Shown here: positions 16,745 through 24,957 of the stretch, in pieces
How positions within the stretch are numbered: position 1 is the first letter of the stretch
Layout: each line of letters opens with the position of its first letter
Source: CAVQCX01 sp963711095
GTDB taxonomy: Bacteria > Pseudomonadota > Gammaproteobacteria > Chromatiales > Chromatiaceae
DNA length: 64,000 nucleotides
NCBI GenBank assembly: GCA_963711095.1
Contig: CAVQCX010000004.1
Location: 1 to 64,000, forward strand
Reading direction: 5' to 3'
Made by a program: the position numbers and the translations under genes
Notes under the pieces: model-generated
What the model saw: only the letters and a program-made list of their open reading frames with translations
Database searches by the model: none
What the model was told of the DNA's origin: nothing

Positions 16745-18094
16745 TCAGGCGACCCGGGCCTCGGGCGCCTCGCCCACCAGCTCGCCCCGCAGGGAGTTGG
16801 GCAAGGCCTCGGTGATGCGCACTGCGACGAAACGGCCGATCAGCGAAGCGTCGCCATCGATGTTGACCACCCGGTTGTTCTCGGTGCGTCCGGCGAGCTG
16901 GCGCGGGTCCTTGCGGGCGGGGCGCTCGACGAGGATGCGCTGCAAGGTCCCGACCATGCGGCGGCTGATCCTGCGGGCGTTCTGCTCGATGAGCCGCTGC
17001 AGGCGCTGCAGCCGCGCCTGTTTCACCTCCGGCGGAACATCGTCGGGCAGCTCGGCGGCCGGCGTGCCGGGACGGCGGCTGTAGATGAAGCTGAAGGACT
17101 GGTCGAAGCCGACCTCATCGATCAGGCGCAGGGTATCCTCGAAGTCCGTATCGGTCTCGCCGGGAAAACCGACGATGAAGTCCGAGGAGATGCTGATCTG
17201 CGGGCGCACCCGGCGCAACCGCCGGATTCTGGCTTTGTACTCCAGGGCGGTGTGACCGCGCTTCATCTGCGCCAGGATGCGGTCCGAGCCGCTCTGTACC
17301 GGCAGGTGAAGGCAGCTCACCAGCTCGGACACCTCACCGTAGACATCGATCAGCCGCTCGGAGAGCTCCACCGGATGCGAGGTGGTGAACCGGATGCGAC
17401 CGATGCCGTCGACCGCCGCCAGGTACTGGATCAGCAACGCCAGGTCGGCGCTCTCGCCGTCGTGCATCCGGCCCCGGTAGGCGTTGACGTTCTGGCCCAG
17501 CAGCTTGACCTCGCGCACCCCCTGGGCGGCCAGCTTGGCGACCTCCGTGACCACATCGTCGAACGGACGGCTGATCTCCTCGCCCCGGGTATAGGGCACC
17601 ACGCAGTAGGTGCAGTACTTGGAGCAGCCCTCCATGATGGAGACGAAGGCCGTCGGGCCGTCCGCACGGGGCTCGGGCAGGCAATCGAACTTCTCGATCT
17701 GCGGAAAGGAGACGTCCACCACCGGCCGCCGCGCCGCCCTGACCTGCTCCAGCATCTGCGGCAGGCGGTGCAGGGTCTGGGGGCCGAACACCAGGTCCAC
17801 ATAGGGGGCACGGGCGCGGATCGCATCCCCTTCCTGGCTGGCCACGCAGCCGCCGACGCCGATCACCAGCCCGGGGCGCTCGGCCTTCCAGGGGCGCCAG
17901 CGCCCGAGCTCGGAGAACACCCTCGCCTGGGCCTTCTCCCGGATGGAGCAGGTATTGAGCAGCAGCACGTCCGCCTCCTCGGGCCGATCGGTGGGCTCCA
18001 GCCCGTGGGAGGCGCGCAGCACCTCGGCCATCTTGGCCGAGTCGTACTCATTCATCTGGCAGCCAAAGGTCTTGATGTAGAGCTTGCCCGACAT
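16745..18094 (-). CDS. miaB: tRNA-2-methylthio-N6-dimethylallyladenosine synthase
   Basis: A 449-residue radical-SAM methylthiotransferase that turns i6A37 into ms2i6A37 in tRNAs reading UNN codons. The N-terminal domain holds three cluster Cys (YIKTFGCQMNEYDS, LNTCSIREKA, GVGGCVASQEG), and the radical-SAM motif is GCSKYCTYCVVPYTRG. The C-terminus is a TRAM domain ending near FVAVRITEALPNSLRGEL. Two [4Fe-4S] clusters are expected. ATG at 18094 gives the standard N-terminus; the frame is open further upstream without support. It is first in the miaB-ybeZ-ybeY-corC-lnt operon. Confidence 0.95.
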   Translation of the reverse strand: MSGKLYIKTFGCQMNEYDSAKMAEVLRASHGLEPTDRPEEADVLLLNTCSIREKAQARVFSELGRWRPWKAERPGLVIGVGGCVASQEGDAIRARAPYVDLVFGPQTLHRLPQMLEQVRAARRPVVDVSFPQIEKFDCLPEPRADGPTAFVSIMEGCSKYCTYCVVPYTRGEEISRPFDDVVTEVAKLAAQGVREVKLLGQNVNAYRGRMHDGESADLALLIQYLAAVDGIGRIRFTTSHPVELSERLIDVYGEVSELVSCLHLPVQSGSDRILAQMKRGHTALEYKARIRRLRRVRPQISISSDFIVGFPGETDTDFEDTLRLIDEVGFDQSFSFIYSRRPGTPAAELPDDVPPEVKQARLQRLQRLIEQNARRISRRMVGTLQRILVERPARKDPRQLAGRTENNRVVNIDGDASLIGRFVAVRITEALPNSLRGELVGEAPEARVA

Positions 18095-18371
18095 GTCGCG
18101 CCATTTCACCGAGGGGCCCATGAGTTTACCCCGGGATCTGCCTTCGTTCCAACTGCTGCGCGCTGCGGCCACAGGAACGCCCCACAGCGAGCGAGAGATA
18201 TGAAATTCGCTGTCTCGACGATCCCCCGACGCCGATAATCGTGCAGTACAGGTCCGCCGCGCACCCATTGGAAAACTTTCCGGGCCACCCGCAGGTCGTG
18301 TGTCCCGGGCTCGGAGCGGCCGGGGCTGACAGGGCGCTGCGGGTGCCTCGGCGCCAACTCTGGAGCTGTCG

Positions 18372-19049
18372 ATGCGTATCCTGGTAGTGGAAGACGACGA
18401 GAAGATCGCCTCGTTCATCGTCAAGGGACTCAAGCAGGCGGGCTATGCAGTGGACTGGGCTGCCGACGGCGAGATCGGGCTGGGCCGGCTGCGGGCGGGT
18501 GATTACCGGGGCGCAGTGGTCGATATCATGCTCCCCTACCGCGACGGGCTGTCACTGGTGGAGGCGGCCCGGCGCACCGGCATCACTACGCCCATCATCT
18601 TCCTCTCGGCCAAGCGCGAGCTCGACGACCGCATCCGGGGCCTGCAGGCCGGTGGCGACGATTACCTGGTCAAGCCGTTCGCGTTCTCCGAGCTGCTCGC
18701 CCGCATCCAGGCCCTGCTGCGCCGCGCCTCCGGGGCCGTGGAGCCGGTGCGCCTGGGCGTCGGCGAGCTGGAGATGGACCTGGTCCGACGCCGGGTCAGC
18801 TGCGAGGGGCGGGAGATCGTGCTGCAGCCGCGCGAGTTCGCCCTGCTGGAGTATCTGCTGCGCCACAAGGGCAGCGTGGTGTCAAAGGTCATGCTGATGG
18901 AGCATGTCTGGGACTACAGCTTCGATCCGGAGACCAGCGTGGTCGAAACGACAGTCAGCCGGCTGCGCGCCAAGCTGGCCGAAGGCTGCGGCTCGAACGG
19001 CGAGCTGATCCGCACGGTACGGGGGATCGGCTATGTCCTCGACCGCTAG
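18372..19049 (+). CDS. OmpR/PhoB-family response regulator
   Basis: A 225-residue two-domain regulator. The receiver domain has EDD at residues 7-9, the phospho-acceptor Asp51 in VVDIMLPYRDG, and Lys101 in YLVKPFAF. A winged-helix DNA-binding domain follows from about residue 125 (LQPREFALLEYLLRHKGSVVS, VETTVSRLRAKL, IRTVRGIGYVL). The sequence is of the CusR/QseB/PmrA-like group. It is followed 13 bases on by its histidine kinase. The next operon downstream encodes cytochromes and has paired TTACA...GTAA sites before it, so this regulator is a candidate controller (inference). Confidence 0.93.
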   Translation: MRILVVEDDEKIASFIVKGLKQAGYAVDWAADGEIGLGRLRAGDYRGAVVDIMLPYRDGLSLVEAARRTGITTPIIFLSAKRELDDRIRGLQAGGDDYLVKPFAFSELLARIQALLRRASGAVEPVRLGVGELEMDLVRRRVSCEGREIVLQPREFALLEYLLRHKGSVVSKVMLMEHVWDYSFDPETSVVETTVSRLRAKLAEGCGSNGELIRTVRGIGYVLDR

Positions 19050-19062
19050 CGCCGAATGAGCG

Positions 19063-20460
19063 ATGCGCGCCAACTGGCACTCCATCGCCCTGCGCCTGAC
19101 GCTGTTCCACGCCCTGTTCTTCGGCGTCGTGACCAGCGCCGGAGGGGTCATTCTGTATCACCTGATTGGTGTCTACATCGTCGACGAGATCGATCAGGAC
19201 GTGCTGCGCCAGGAGAAAGAGATCGTCCGCGCCCTTCAGACCGAGGCGTCTGCCAGGGTGCAGGCGGAGGTCGCGGCCGACACCCGAAACGGCAGCAAGG
19301 AAGATTACTTCGTGCGTGTCACGGACCGCGCCGGCCACCTGCTGCTCGGCTCCGACCTGAGCGGCTGGCCGGACTCCCGATCCCTGGACGCCCTGGCCCG
19401 GGACCTCGCCCCGGGCCAGCGGCAGCTCGCGACCCTGGCGCTGGCGGATGCGCGAGGCCAGGCGCGGGTCCTGACGGCCGTGATGCCGCCGGACCGCGTG
19501 CTGCAGATCGGCATCTCCATGGGCGACAGCGTCGCCTTCCTCGCGCACTTCAGGCACTACGGGCTGATCATCCTGGCCAGCATGCTGTCGCTCGGAACGA
19601 TCGCCGGGTGGGGGCTCTCCCGCAAGGCCATGGCGGGCGTCGAAGCGGTCACCGCGGCGGCCGGGCGCATCGCCGGAGGCCACTATGCCGAGCGGGTGGC
19701 GGCGGCTGGCCACGGCCTGGAGATCGACCAGCTGGTCAGTACCTTCAACCGCATGGCCGATCAGGTGCAGACGGTCATGCAGGAGATGCGTCAGGTCAAC
19801 GACCACATTGCACACGACCTGCGCAGTCCCCTGACGCGGATCCGCGGGCTCGCCGAGGCGGCGGTCATCGACCAGGCGCTGGGGGAAGAGGCCGCCGAGC
19901 TGGCCGGCGGCGTGGTGGAGGAATGCGACCACCTCATCGGCATCATCAACACCATGCTGGACATCGCCGAGACCGAGGCCGGGGTCCAGCGCCTGCAGCT
20001 GGAGACCGTGGACCTGTGCGCGCTGGCCGCCCAGGCGGTAGATCTGTTCGCCGGCGTGGCCGACGACAAAGGCATAGATCTGGAGTACCGCCGGTCCGCC
20101 CCCCAGTCCCTGCGGGCGGATCGGCGACGCCTGCAGCGGGCGCTGGCCAATCTGGTGGACAACGCCATCAAGTACACGCCGTCAGGGGGCCGGGTCGAGG
20201 TCAGCGTGGACGCCGACGGGCATAACGCCCGCATCGCGGTGCAGGACACAGGCGCCGGCATCCCGGCCGAGGCCCGCCCGCATCTGTTCGAGCGCTTCTA
20301 TCGCGGCGACCAGAGTCGTCAGCTGCCCGGCAACGGGCTGGGTCTCAGCCTGGCCCTGGCGGTGGCACGCGCCCACGGGGGCACCATCCTGGTGGACTCC
20401 TGGCCACAGGCCGGCAGCCGCTTCACCCTCGAGCTGCCGCTGGAGCAGGGCCCGCCCTGA
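19063..20460 (+). CDS. sensor histidine kinase
   Basis: A 465-residue membrane sensor. Transmembrane helices lie at about residues 10-40 and 165-186, enclosing a periplasmic domain of about 125 residues. HAMP follows (to about 240), then the HisKA box with phospho-His251 in HIAHDLRSPLTRIRGLAE, and the ATPase domain with N box LVDNAIKYTPSGG, DTGAGIP and GNGLGLSLALAVARAHGG. It is the partner of the regulator directly upstream. The periplasmic part has no Met- or His-rich metal site and no heme motif, so the signal is unknown. Confidence 0.92.
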   Translation: MRANWHSIALRLTLFHALFFGVVTSAGGVILYHLIGVYIVDEIDQDVLRQEKEIVRALQTEASARVQAEVAADTRNGSKEDYFVRVTDRAGHLLLGSDLSGWPDSRSLDALARDLAPGQRQLATLALADARGQARVLTAVMPPDRVLQIGISMGDSVAFLAHFRHYGLIILASMLSLGTIAGWGLSRKAMAGVEAVTAAAGRIAGGHYAERVAAAGHGLEIDQLVSTFNRMADQVQTVMQEMRQVNDHIAHDLRSPLTRIRGLAEAAVIDQALGEEAAELAGGVVEECDHLIGIINTMLDIAETEAGVQRLQLETVDLCALAAQAVDLFAGVADDKGIDLEYRRSAPQSLRADRRRLQRALANLVDNAIKYTPSGGRVEVSVDADGHNARIAVQDTGAGIPAEARPHLFERFYRGDQSRQLPGNGLGLSLALAVARAHGGTILVDSWPQAGSRFTLELPLEQGPP

Positions 20461-20487
20461 GCCATAGCTGCGCGGTCCTCGGCGAGC

Positions 20488-20603
20488 CTTACAGAAATGT
20501 AAGCATCCGGGCCACACCAAGCGCACAGGCGCCCTTTGGACGGGATCGGACCCTGTGCCCAGGCGCCGGCGCAGATCTCCCGACCCTTACAAATCCGTAA
20601 AGG
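20488..20603 (+). promoter_or_regulatory. two TTACA...GTAA boxes before the cytochrome operon
   Basis: CTTACAGAAATGTAAG (20488-20503) is a perfect dyad with a 4-base centre. CTTACAAATCCGTAAAG (from 20586) is an imperfect copy. They lie 98 bases apart in the 423-base space between the kinase gene and the porin-cytochrome gene. The spacing TTACA-N5/6-GTAA fits a response-regulator site. No convincing -35/-10 pair was found, and the remaining sequence to 20883 holds no gene I can support. Confidence 0.45.
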
Positions 20604-20883
20604 ACCCACCCCCGGGCTTTCCCTTATCCTGTTGCTCCTTGGCAAGGGCTCCCTGTTTCACCGCTGGCGGGCGGTCCACCCAGACGCCGCCCGGCGATAC
20701 GGGAGCGATGGTGCACCCCCGGCACGCCCGGCCGCGCCTGACCCGAGACCCACCGTGGTCATCCGCCCCAGCGCCCGACCGGATCACTCTGACGGGCCGG
20801 CAGCTAGCCCTGCCGGCCATACCTGACCCTCAACGACGCAGGCCCTCGAGCTCGGGCCCGGTTGTCGCCAACGAAGGAAGTCA

Positions 20884-22218
20884 ATGATGATGAAAGTGAC
20901 GATTCAAACGCTCAGGTCGCTCGCCCTGCCGGGGGCTGCCCTGCTGCTGTTGGCCCTGCAGACCGCACCGGCCCAGGCCCTGCCGAGCTTCGCCCGCCAG
21001 ACCGGGGAAGCGTGCGCCGACTGCCACATCGGTGGGTTCGGGCCCCAGCTCACCCCGCACGGCATGAGGTTCAAGCTCGGCGGCTACACCGAAAGCGACG
21101 GCCAGGGGCTCAAACTGCCCCTCTCGGCCATGCTGGTCGGCTCGTTCACCCACACCGCAAAGGACGTCGATGCCGGCGACAGCAGCGGCAACGACAAGTG
21201 GAAGGTAGAGCAGGGCTCGGTATTCCTGGCCGGGCGCTGGACCGACTCCCTGGGCAGCTTCATCCAGGCGACCACCTCCAGTGATGCCGACGGCACTGTC
21301 TCCATGGACAACGCCGATATCCGCTTTGCGCGCACCCTGCAGCTGGCGGGCGCGGATACCACCCTCGGACTGAGCCTCAATAACAACCCGACGGTGAGCG
21401 ACCCCTTCAACACGCTGCCCGCCTGGCGCTTCCCCTTCATGTCCTCGGACGTGATCGCCCCCATGGCCTCGCCGCTGCTCGACGGCGGTCTCGAGCACCA
21501 GGTCGCCGGCCTCTCGGCTTACGGCTTCTGGAACGACTCGCTGTACGCCGAGGTGGGTGGCTATCGCGCGCTCTCCAGCAACTTCCTCAATGACGTCAAC
21601 GTCGATGCCGCGAACAAGATCGACGGCACGGCACCCTATTGGCGTCTGGCCTACACCCAGGACCGCCATAAGGATGCCTGGTCGCTCGGGGTGTTCGGAA
21701 TGAGCGCCGACATCCTGCCCGGCTATCGGGCCGGCGCCACCGACAAGCACGACGACATCGGCGTGGACGCCTCCTACCAGTTTCTCGGCAACCGCAAGAA
21801 CATCCTGACCTTCAACACCGCCTACATCCATGAGCACAACAAGCTCGGCGCCACCGACCCGGGCGACAAGGCCGACCTGGACCGCTTCGATCTGGCCGGT
21901 TCCTATTACTACGACCAGACCTATGGCCTGAGCCTGGGGCTGTTCGACATCAACGGGACCGCCAACCACGCCCTCTATCCGAATACCTGGGACGGCCTGG
22001 GCAGCGCCAACGGCAAACCGGACAGCCGCGGCTACCTGGTGCAGGCCGACTGGACCCCGTTCGGCAAGGAGGGGGATACGTCCTGGGCCAACCTCAGGCT
22101 CGGCCTGCAGTACACCGGCTACACCAAGTTCAACGGGGCCAATCACAACTACGACCGCGCCGGGAGCGATGCCAGCGACAACGACACCCTATTCGCCTTC
22201 CTGTGGACGGCGTTCTGA
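20884..22218 (+). CDS. Cyc2-like outer-membrane cytochrome-porin fusion
   Basis: A 444-residue exported protein with one heme and a beta-barrel. The signal peptide ends about residue 32 (AQA). The mature N-terminus starts LPSFARQT and has a single CADCH heme site (Cys44-His48) followed by GPQLTPHGMRFKLGGY. From about residue 80 on, the chain alternates polar and hydrophobic strands with short Asp/Gly/Asn turns and ends in Phe, the signature of an outer-membrane barrel. A Pro-x-Phe-Ala-Arg run just before a lone CXXCH and a porin domain define the Cyc2 family of Fe(II)-oxidising bacteria, and the length fits. The protein would pass electrons between the outside and periplasmic cytochromes. Relatives of untested function exist, so iron as substrate is inference. 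First gene of a four-cytochrome operon. Confidence 0.78.
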   Translation: MMMKVTIQTLRSLALPGAALLLLALQTAPAQALPSFARQTGEACADCHIGGFGPQLTPHGMRFKLGGYTESDGQGLKLPLSAMLVGSFTHTAKDVDAGDSSGNDKWKVEQGSVFLAGRWTDSLGSFIQATTSSDADGTVSMDNADIRFARTLQLAGADTTLGLSLNNNPTVSDPFNTLPAWRFPFMSSDVIAPMASPLLDGGLEHQVAGLSAYGFWNDSLYAEVGGYRALSSNFLNDVNVDAANKIDGTAPYWRLAYTQDRHKDAWSLGVFGMSADILPGYRAGATDKHDDIGVDASYQFLGNRKNILTFNTAYIHEHNKLGATDPGDKADLDRFDLAGSYYYDQTYGLSLGLFDINGTANHALYPNTWDGLGSANGKPDSRGYLVQADWTPFGKEGDTSWANLRLGLQYTGYTKFNGANHNYDRAGSDASDNDTLFAFLWTAF

Positions 22219-22228
22219 GCAACCGGTC

Positions 22229-22630
22229 ATGGGCAGTCGATCACACCTGGCCGCTGTCGCCGGCGCGGCGCTCATAATCACCGCGTCCCTGGTCCTGGCG
22301 CCGGCCCGCAATGCCCAGGCGAGCGGCGACGCGAGCCAGGGCGGCGATCTGTTCGAGCAGGAGTGCTCGGAATGCCACAGCGTGGTCGCCGGCCGCAACA
22401 AGAAGGGCCCCAGTCTGTTCGGGCTCATCGGCCGTAAGTCGGGCTCCCTGGGCAACTACGCCTATTCGGACGCCATGAAGCATGCGCACCTGACCTGGAC
22501 GCCGGAGACCCTGGCCCGCTATCTCAGCGGTCCCAGGAGGATCGTTCCGGGCACCAAGATGAAGTACAGCGGGCTGAGTGATCAGCAGGATCGCAACGAC
22601 CTGATCACCTTCCTGGCAGGTCAGCACTGA
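22229..22630 (+). CDS. class I cytochrome c (c2/mitochondrial-like)
   Basis: A 133-residue periplasmic monoheme cytochrome. The signal peptide ends near residue 31 (NAQA). The heme site is CSECH (46-50), and the likely axial Met is Met111 in PGTKMKYSGL. KKGPSLFGLIGRKSG and a C-terminal DLITFLA helix are typical of the soluble c2-type group. It starts ten bases after the porin-cytochrome stop, so the two are cotranscribed. It is a good candidate for the soluble electron carrier that meets the outer-membrane cytochrome in the periplasm. Confidence 0.93.
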   Translation: MGSRSHLAAVAGAALIITASLVLAPARNAQASGDASQGGDLFEQECSECHSVVAGRNKKGPSLFGLIGRKSGSLGNYAYSDAMKHAHLTWTPETLARYLSGPRRIVPGTKMKYSGLSDQQDRNDLITFLAGQH

Positions 22631-22632
22631 GC

Positions 22633-22662
22633 GGGGCTCGGTCGCAGCCGCGACCGAGCCCC
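22633..22662 (+). other. strong intercistronic stem-loop
   Basis: GGGGCTCGGTCGC (22633-22645) pairs perfectly with GCGACCGAGCCCC (22650-22662) around loop AGCC: 13 base pairs right after the cytochrome c stop. No T-run follows. It could end part of the transcripts or protect the 3' end of the upstream two-gene message, giving more of the first two cytochromes than of the later two. Confidence 0.6.
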
Positions 22663-22738
22663 AGGCGCCGCGGGGCAGCCTGTCCCCGGCGAGCCGCCCA
22701 CCGGGCAGCCGGCCCATCCCACACACGAGGAAGACCCC

Positions 22739-23182
22739 ATGCAACGCAGCAAATCGGGCCTGGCGCTCGCCGCGCTCATGGCCCTGGCATGTGCCGCCCA
22801 CGCGGCCAGCCCCGAGGACATCGTCAAGTATCGCAGGAACCTGATGAAGGCGAACGGCGGGCTGATGGGAGCGGCCAACGCCATCATTCGGGGCAAGGTA
22901 GACTACAACAGCCGCCTGGCTGCCGAGGCCCTCGCGCTGCAGGACACCACCAAGGACCTGGCGTCGCTGTTCCCGAAGGGCACAGAGAGCGCCGGCGATA
23001 CCGAGGCGCTGCCCACGGTCTGGTCCAAGCGGACCGAGCTCCAGGCGCACGCCCGAGACGCCGAGCTCAAGGCGGCGGCCTTCGCGCGCGCGGCCTCCGG
23101 AACCGACAGCAAGGCGGTGGCCAACGCCTTCGACGACCTGGCGGCGGCCTGCAAATCCTGTCACAAGGAGTTTCGCAAATGA
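22739..23182 (+). CDS. cytochrome c-prime family protein (class II)
   Basis: A 147-residue periplasmic protein with a signal peptide (to about residue 22) and a C-terminal heme site CKSCHKEFR (Cys138-His142), as in four-helix-bundle cytochromes c'. Members bind NO and other gases or carry electrons. Helices with IVKYRRNLMKANGG and VANAFDDLAAACKSCH are typical. It is third in the cytochrome operon after a 108-base gap that contains the strong stem-loop. Confidence 0.9.
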   Translation: MQRSKSGLALAALMALACAAHAASPEDIVKYRRNLMKANGGLMGAANAIIRGKVDYNSRLAAEALALQDTTKDLASLFPKGTESAGDTEALPTVWSKRTELQAHARDAELKAAAFARAASGTDSKAVANAFDDLAAACKSCHKEFRK

Positions 23183-23195
23183 GCCCCGGAGAGCC

Positions 23196-24116
23196 GTGTT
23201 GCTGATGTCGCCGCCCGTGCTCGCACGCTGGTGCTTGCTGCTCGGCGCCTTGGCCGCCACGCCCGCTTGGGCCGCACCCAGCATGAGCCGCGGCGAGAGC
23301 GTGTTCCACCTGGCCGGCTGCGCGAACTGCCACACCGACCGGGACAACCAGGGCGCCAGGTTGGCGGGAGGACGCCGCCTCTCCACGCCCCTGGGGGTGT
23401 TCTACACGCCCAACATCACCCCCGACCCCGAGACCGGGATCGGCCGCTGGCGCGAGGCCGACTTCATCCGCGCATTGCGCGAGGGCGTGAGCCCGGAGGG
23501 TGAGAACTACTACCCGAGCTTCCCGTACACCTCCTACACCCGGCTCAGCGACGAGGACATCAGGGCCCTGTGGGGCTACCTGCGCGCCCAGCCCGCGGTG
23601 CATCAGAGCAACCGTCCCCACGAGCTGCCCTGGTATCTGCGCTTGCGCTTTCTGATCAGCATCTGGAAGTGGCTTTACTTCACCCCCGGGGCCTACCAGT
23701 CCGATCCGACCAAGCCGGCGCAATGGAACCGGGGCGCCTATCTGGTGGAGGGGCCCGGCCACTGCGGCGAATGCCACACGCCCCGCAACTGGCTCGGCGG
23801 CTTGATCAAGCTCAAGGCCCTGGCGGGCACCCGCGACGGTCCCGAGGGCGCGGTGGTGCCCAACATCACACCGGATCGACGGACCGGGATCGGCCGCTGG
23901 AGCGCCTCGGACCTGACCCAGTACTTCGACGACGGGATGCGCCCGGACGGGGATTTCGCCGGCGGTCCGATGGCCGAGGTCATCGACCACAGCCTGCACT
24001 ACCTGTCGGCGGAGGACCGCCAAGCCATCGCTGCCTACCTGGCCTCGCAGCCTGCGATGTACAACCCCGTGCGCAGGCCCAAGAAGGCCAAGCCGCGGGA
24101 CGACTCCGACTTCTGA
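23196..24116 (+). CDS. diheme cytochrome c
   Basis: A 306-residue exported cytochrome with two class I-type heme domains. Heme sites are CANCH (about residues 42-46) and CGECH (about 190-194). Each domain has the TPNITPD...GIGRW pattern seen in the cytochrome subunits of alcohol and aldehyde dehydrogenases and in related diheme carriers. The signal peptide ends near TPAWA. The C-terminus is basic then acidic (RRPKKAKPRDDSDF). The start is GTG at 23196; an ATG three codons on is possible. No dehydrogenase subunit is next to it, so here it more likely works with the porin-cytochrome operon. Confidence 0.88.
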   Translation: MLLMSPPVLARWCLLLGALAATPAWAAPSMSRGESVFHLAGCANCHTDRDNQGARLAGGRRLSTPLGVFYTPNITPDPETGIGRWREADFIRALREGVSPEGENYYPSFPYTSYTRLSDEDIRALWGYLRAQPAVHQSNRPHELPWYLRLRFLISIWKWLYFTPGAYQSDPTKPAQWNRGAYLVEGPGHCGECHTPRNWLGGLIKLKALAGTRDGPEGAVVPNITPDRRTGIGRWSASDLTQYFDDGMRPDGDFAGGPMAEVIDHSLHYLSAEDRQAIAAYLASQPAMYNPVRRPKKAKPRDDSDF

Positions 24117-24303
24117 GCCGGCAGCCGGCGGGCCTCGAACAGCTCGTCAATGCTGGCCGCCAGGCGCGGACGCACCCTGAGATAGGCCCGGAACAGCCGC
24201 GCCACCGTGCCGAGAGCCCGTGGAAATACAAGCTTCCGTGCCGGCTGGAGAGCTAGTCGATGCGCCGGTCCCGGCGCTTGCACGGGGTATGCCGCCGCTT
24301 GCG

Positions 24304-24325
24304 GCGTGGCCGGCCCGGCTATAAT
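24304..24325 (+). promoter_or_regulatory. candidate promoter for the DUF2845 gene
   Basis: A perfect TATAAT (24320-24325) stands out in very GC-rich sequence. CTTGCG/TTGCGG lies 15-16 bases upstream as a weak -35. The transcript would have a leader of about 150 bases before the ATG at 24489. The rest of the 24117-24488 gap shows no coding sequence I can support. Confidence 0.5.
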
Positions 24326-24488
24326 TTTCCCAGGCTGAGGCATCCGGGCAGATCCGGGGGAGCCTTCGCCCGGCGGGCGCGAGCAGCGCGGGCGCGTGCC
24401 GAGCAAGGCCTCGACGAGCAGCCGTCCGCCGCCGCGAAGCCATCCGCGCTCTGGGGCGGCCGTGCACCGTGCCCACGGGGAGGGGACA

Positions 24489-24752
24489 ATGAACATCGCG
24501 AGAATCTTGATCGTGCTGTTGGCGGGCGGACTCGCCATGCAGCAGGCCTCGGCCGACTCGCTGCCGTGCGGAGCCGATCTGATCGACGTCGGGGCCAACG
24601 TCTACGACCTGCTGCAGAAATGCGGCGAGCCCAGCACCCGGGACGGCGACCAGTGGATCTACGACCGGGGGCCCGGCGAGCTGAAGATGATCGTCCGGGT
24701 GTCCGCCGACGTGGTCCAGTCGATCGAGCCGGAATCCAGTGGGACGCCCTGA
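24489..24752 (+). CDS. DUF2845 family exported protein
   Basis: An 87-residue secreted protein. The signal peptide ends near ASA (residue 22). The mature part has LPCGADLIDVG and LLQKCGEPSTRDG, so two Cys may form a disulfide, followed by WIYDRGPGELKMIVR. This matches the small periplasmic DUF2845 family, of unknown role, which resembles a BamE-like fold. A GGGGA ribosome site precedes the ATG. Confidence 0.72.
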   Translation: MNIARILIVLLAGGLAMQQASADSLPCGADLIDVGANVYDLLQKCGEPSTRDGDQWIYDRGPGELKMIVRVSADVVQSIEPESSGTP

Positions 24753-24810
24753 GGGCGGGCAGCCCCGGGGACCCCCGGAGCGCAGCCCCGGGCCCGCGCC
24801 GGGGAGCTGC

Positions 24811-24841
24811 GCAGATCGGCGTGCACCGGCCGCCGATCTGC
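24811..24841. other. 11-bp inverted repeat between DUF2845 gene and rsmA
   Basis: GCAGATCGGCG and CGCCGATCTGC are perfect inverted arms around a 9-base loop. There is no T-run. It may be a Rho-assisted terminator stem for the upstream gene or a protein-binding dyad. Confidence 0.4.
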
Positions 24842-24957
24842 CCAGCCGTTCTTCCCGGGCGACGGGGAATCCGCTCATGAGCTTCAGGCCTGGTGCACGA
24901 GCACGGCGCCGAGCGACGCCATGACAGGCCGCGGCGTCCGCTGTACGCTTGCCCTCC

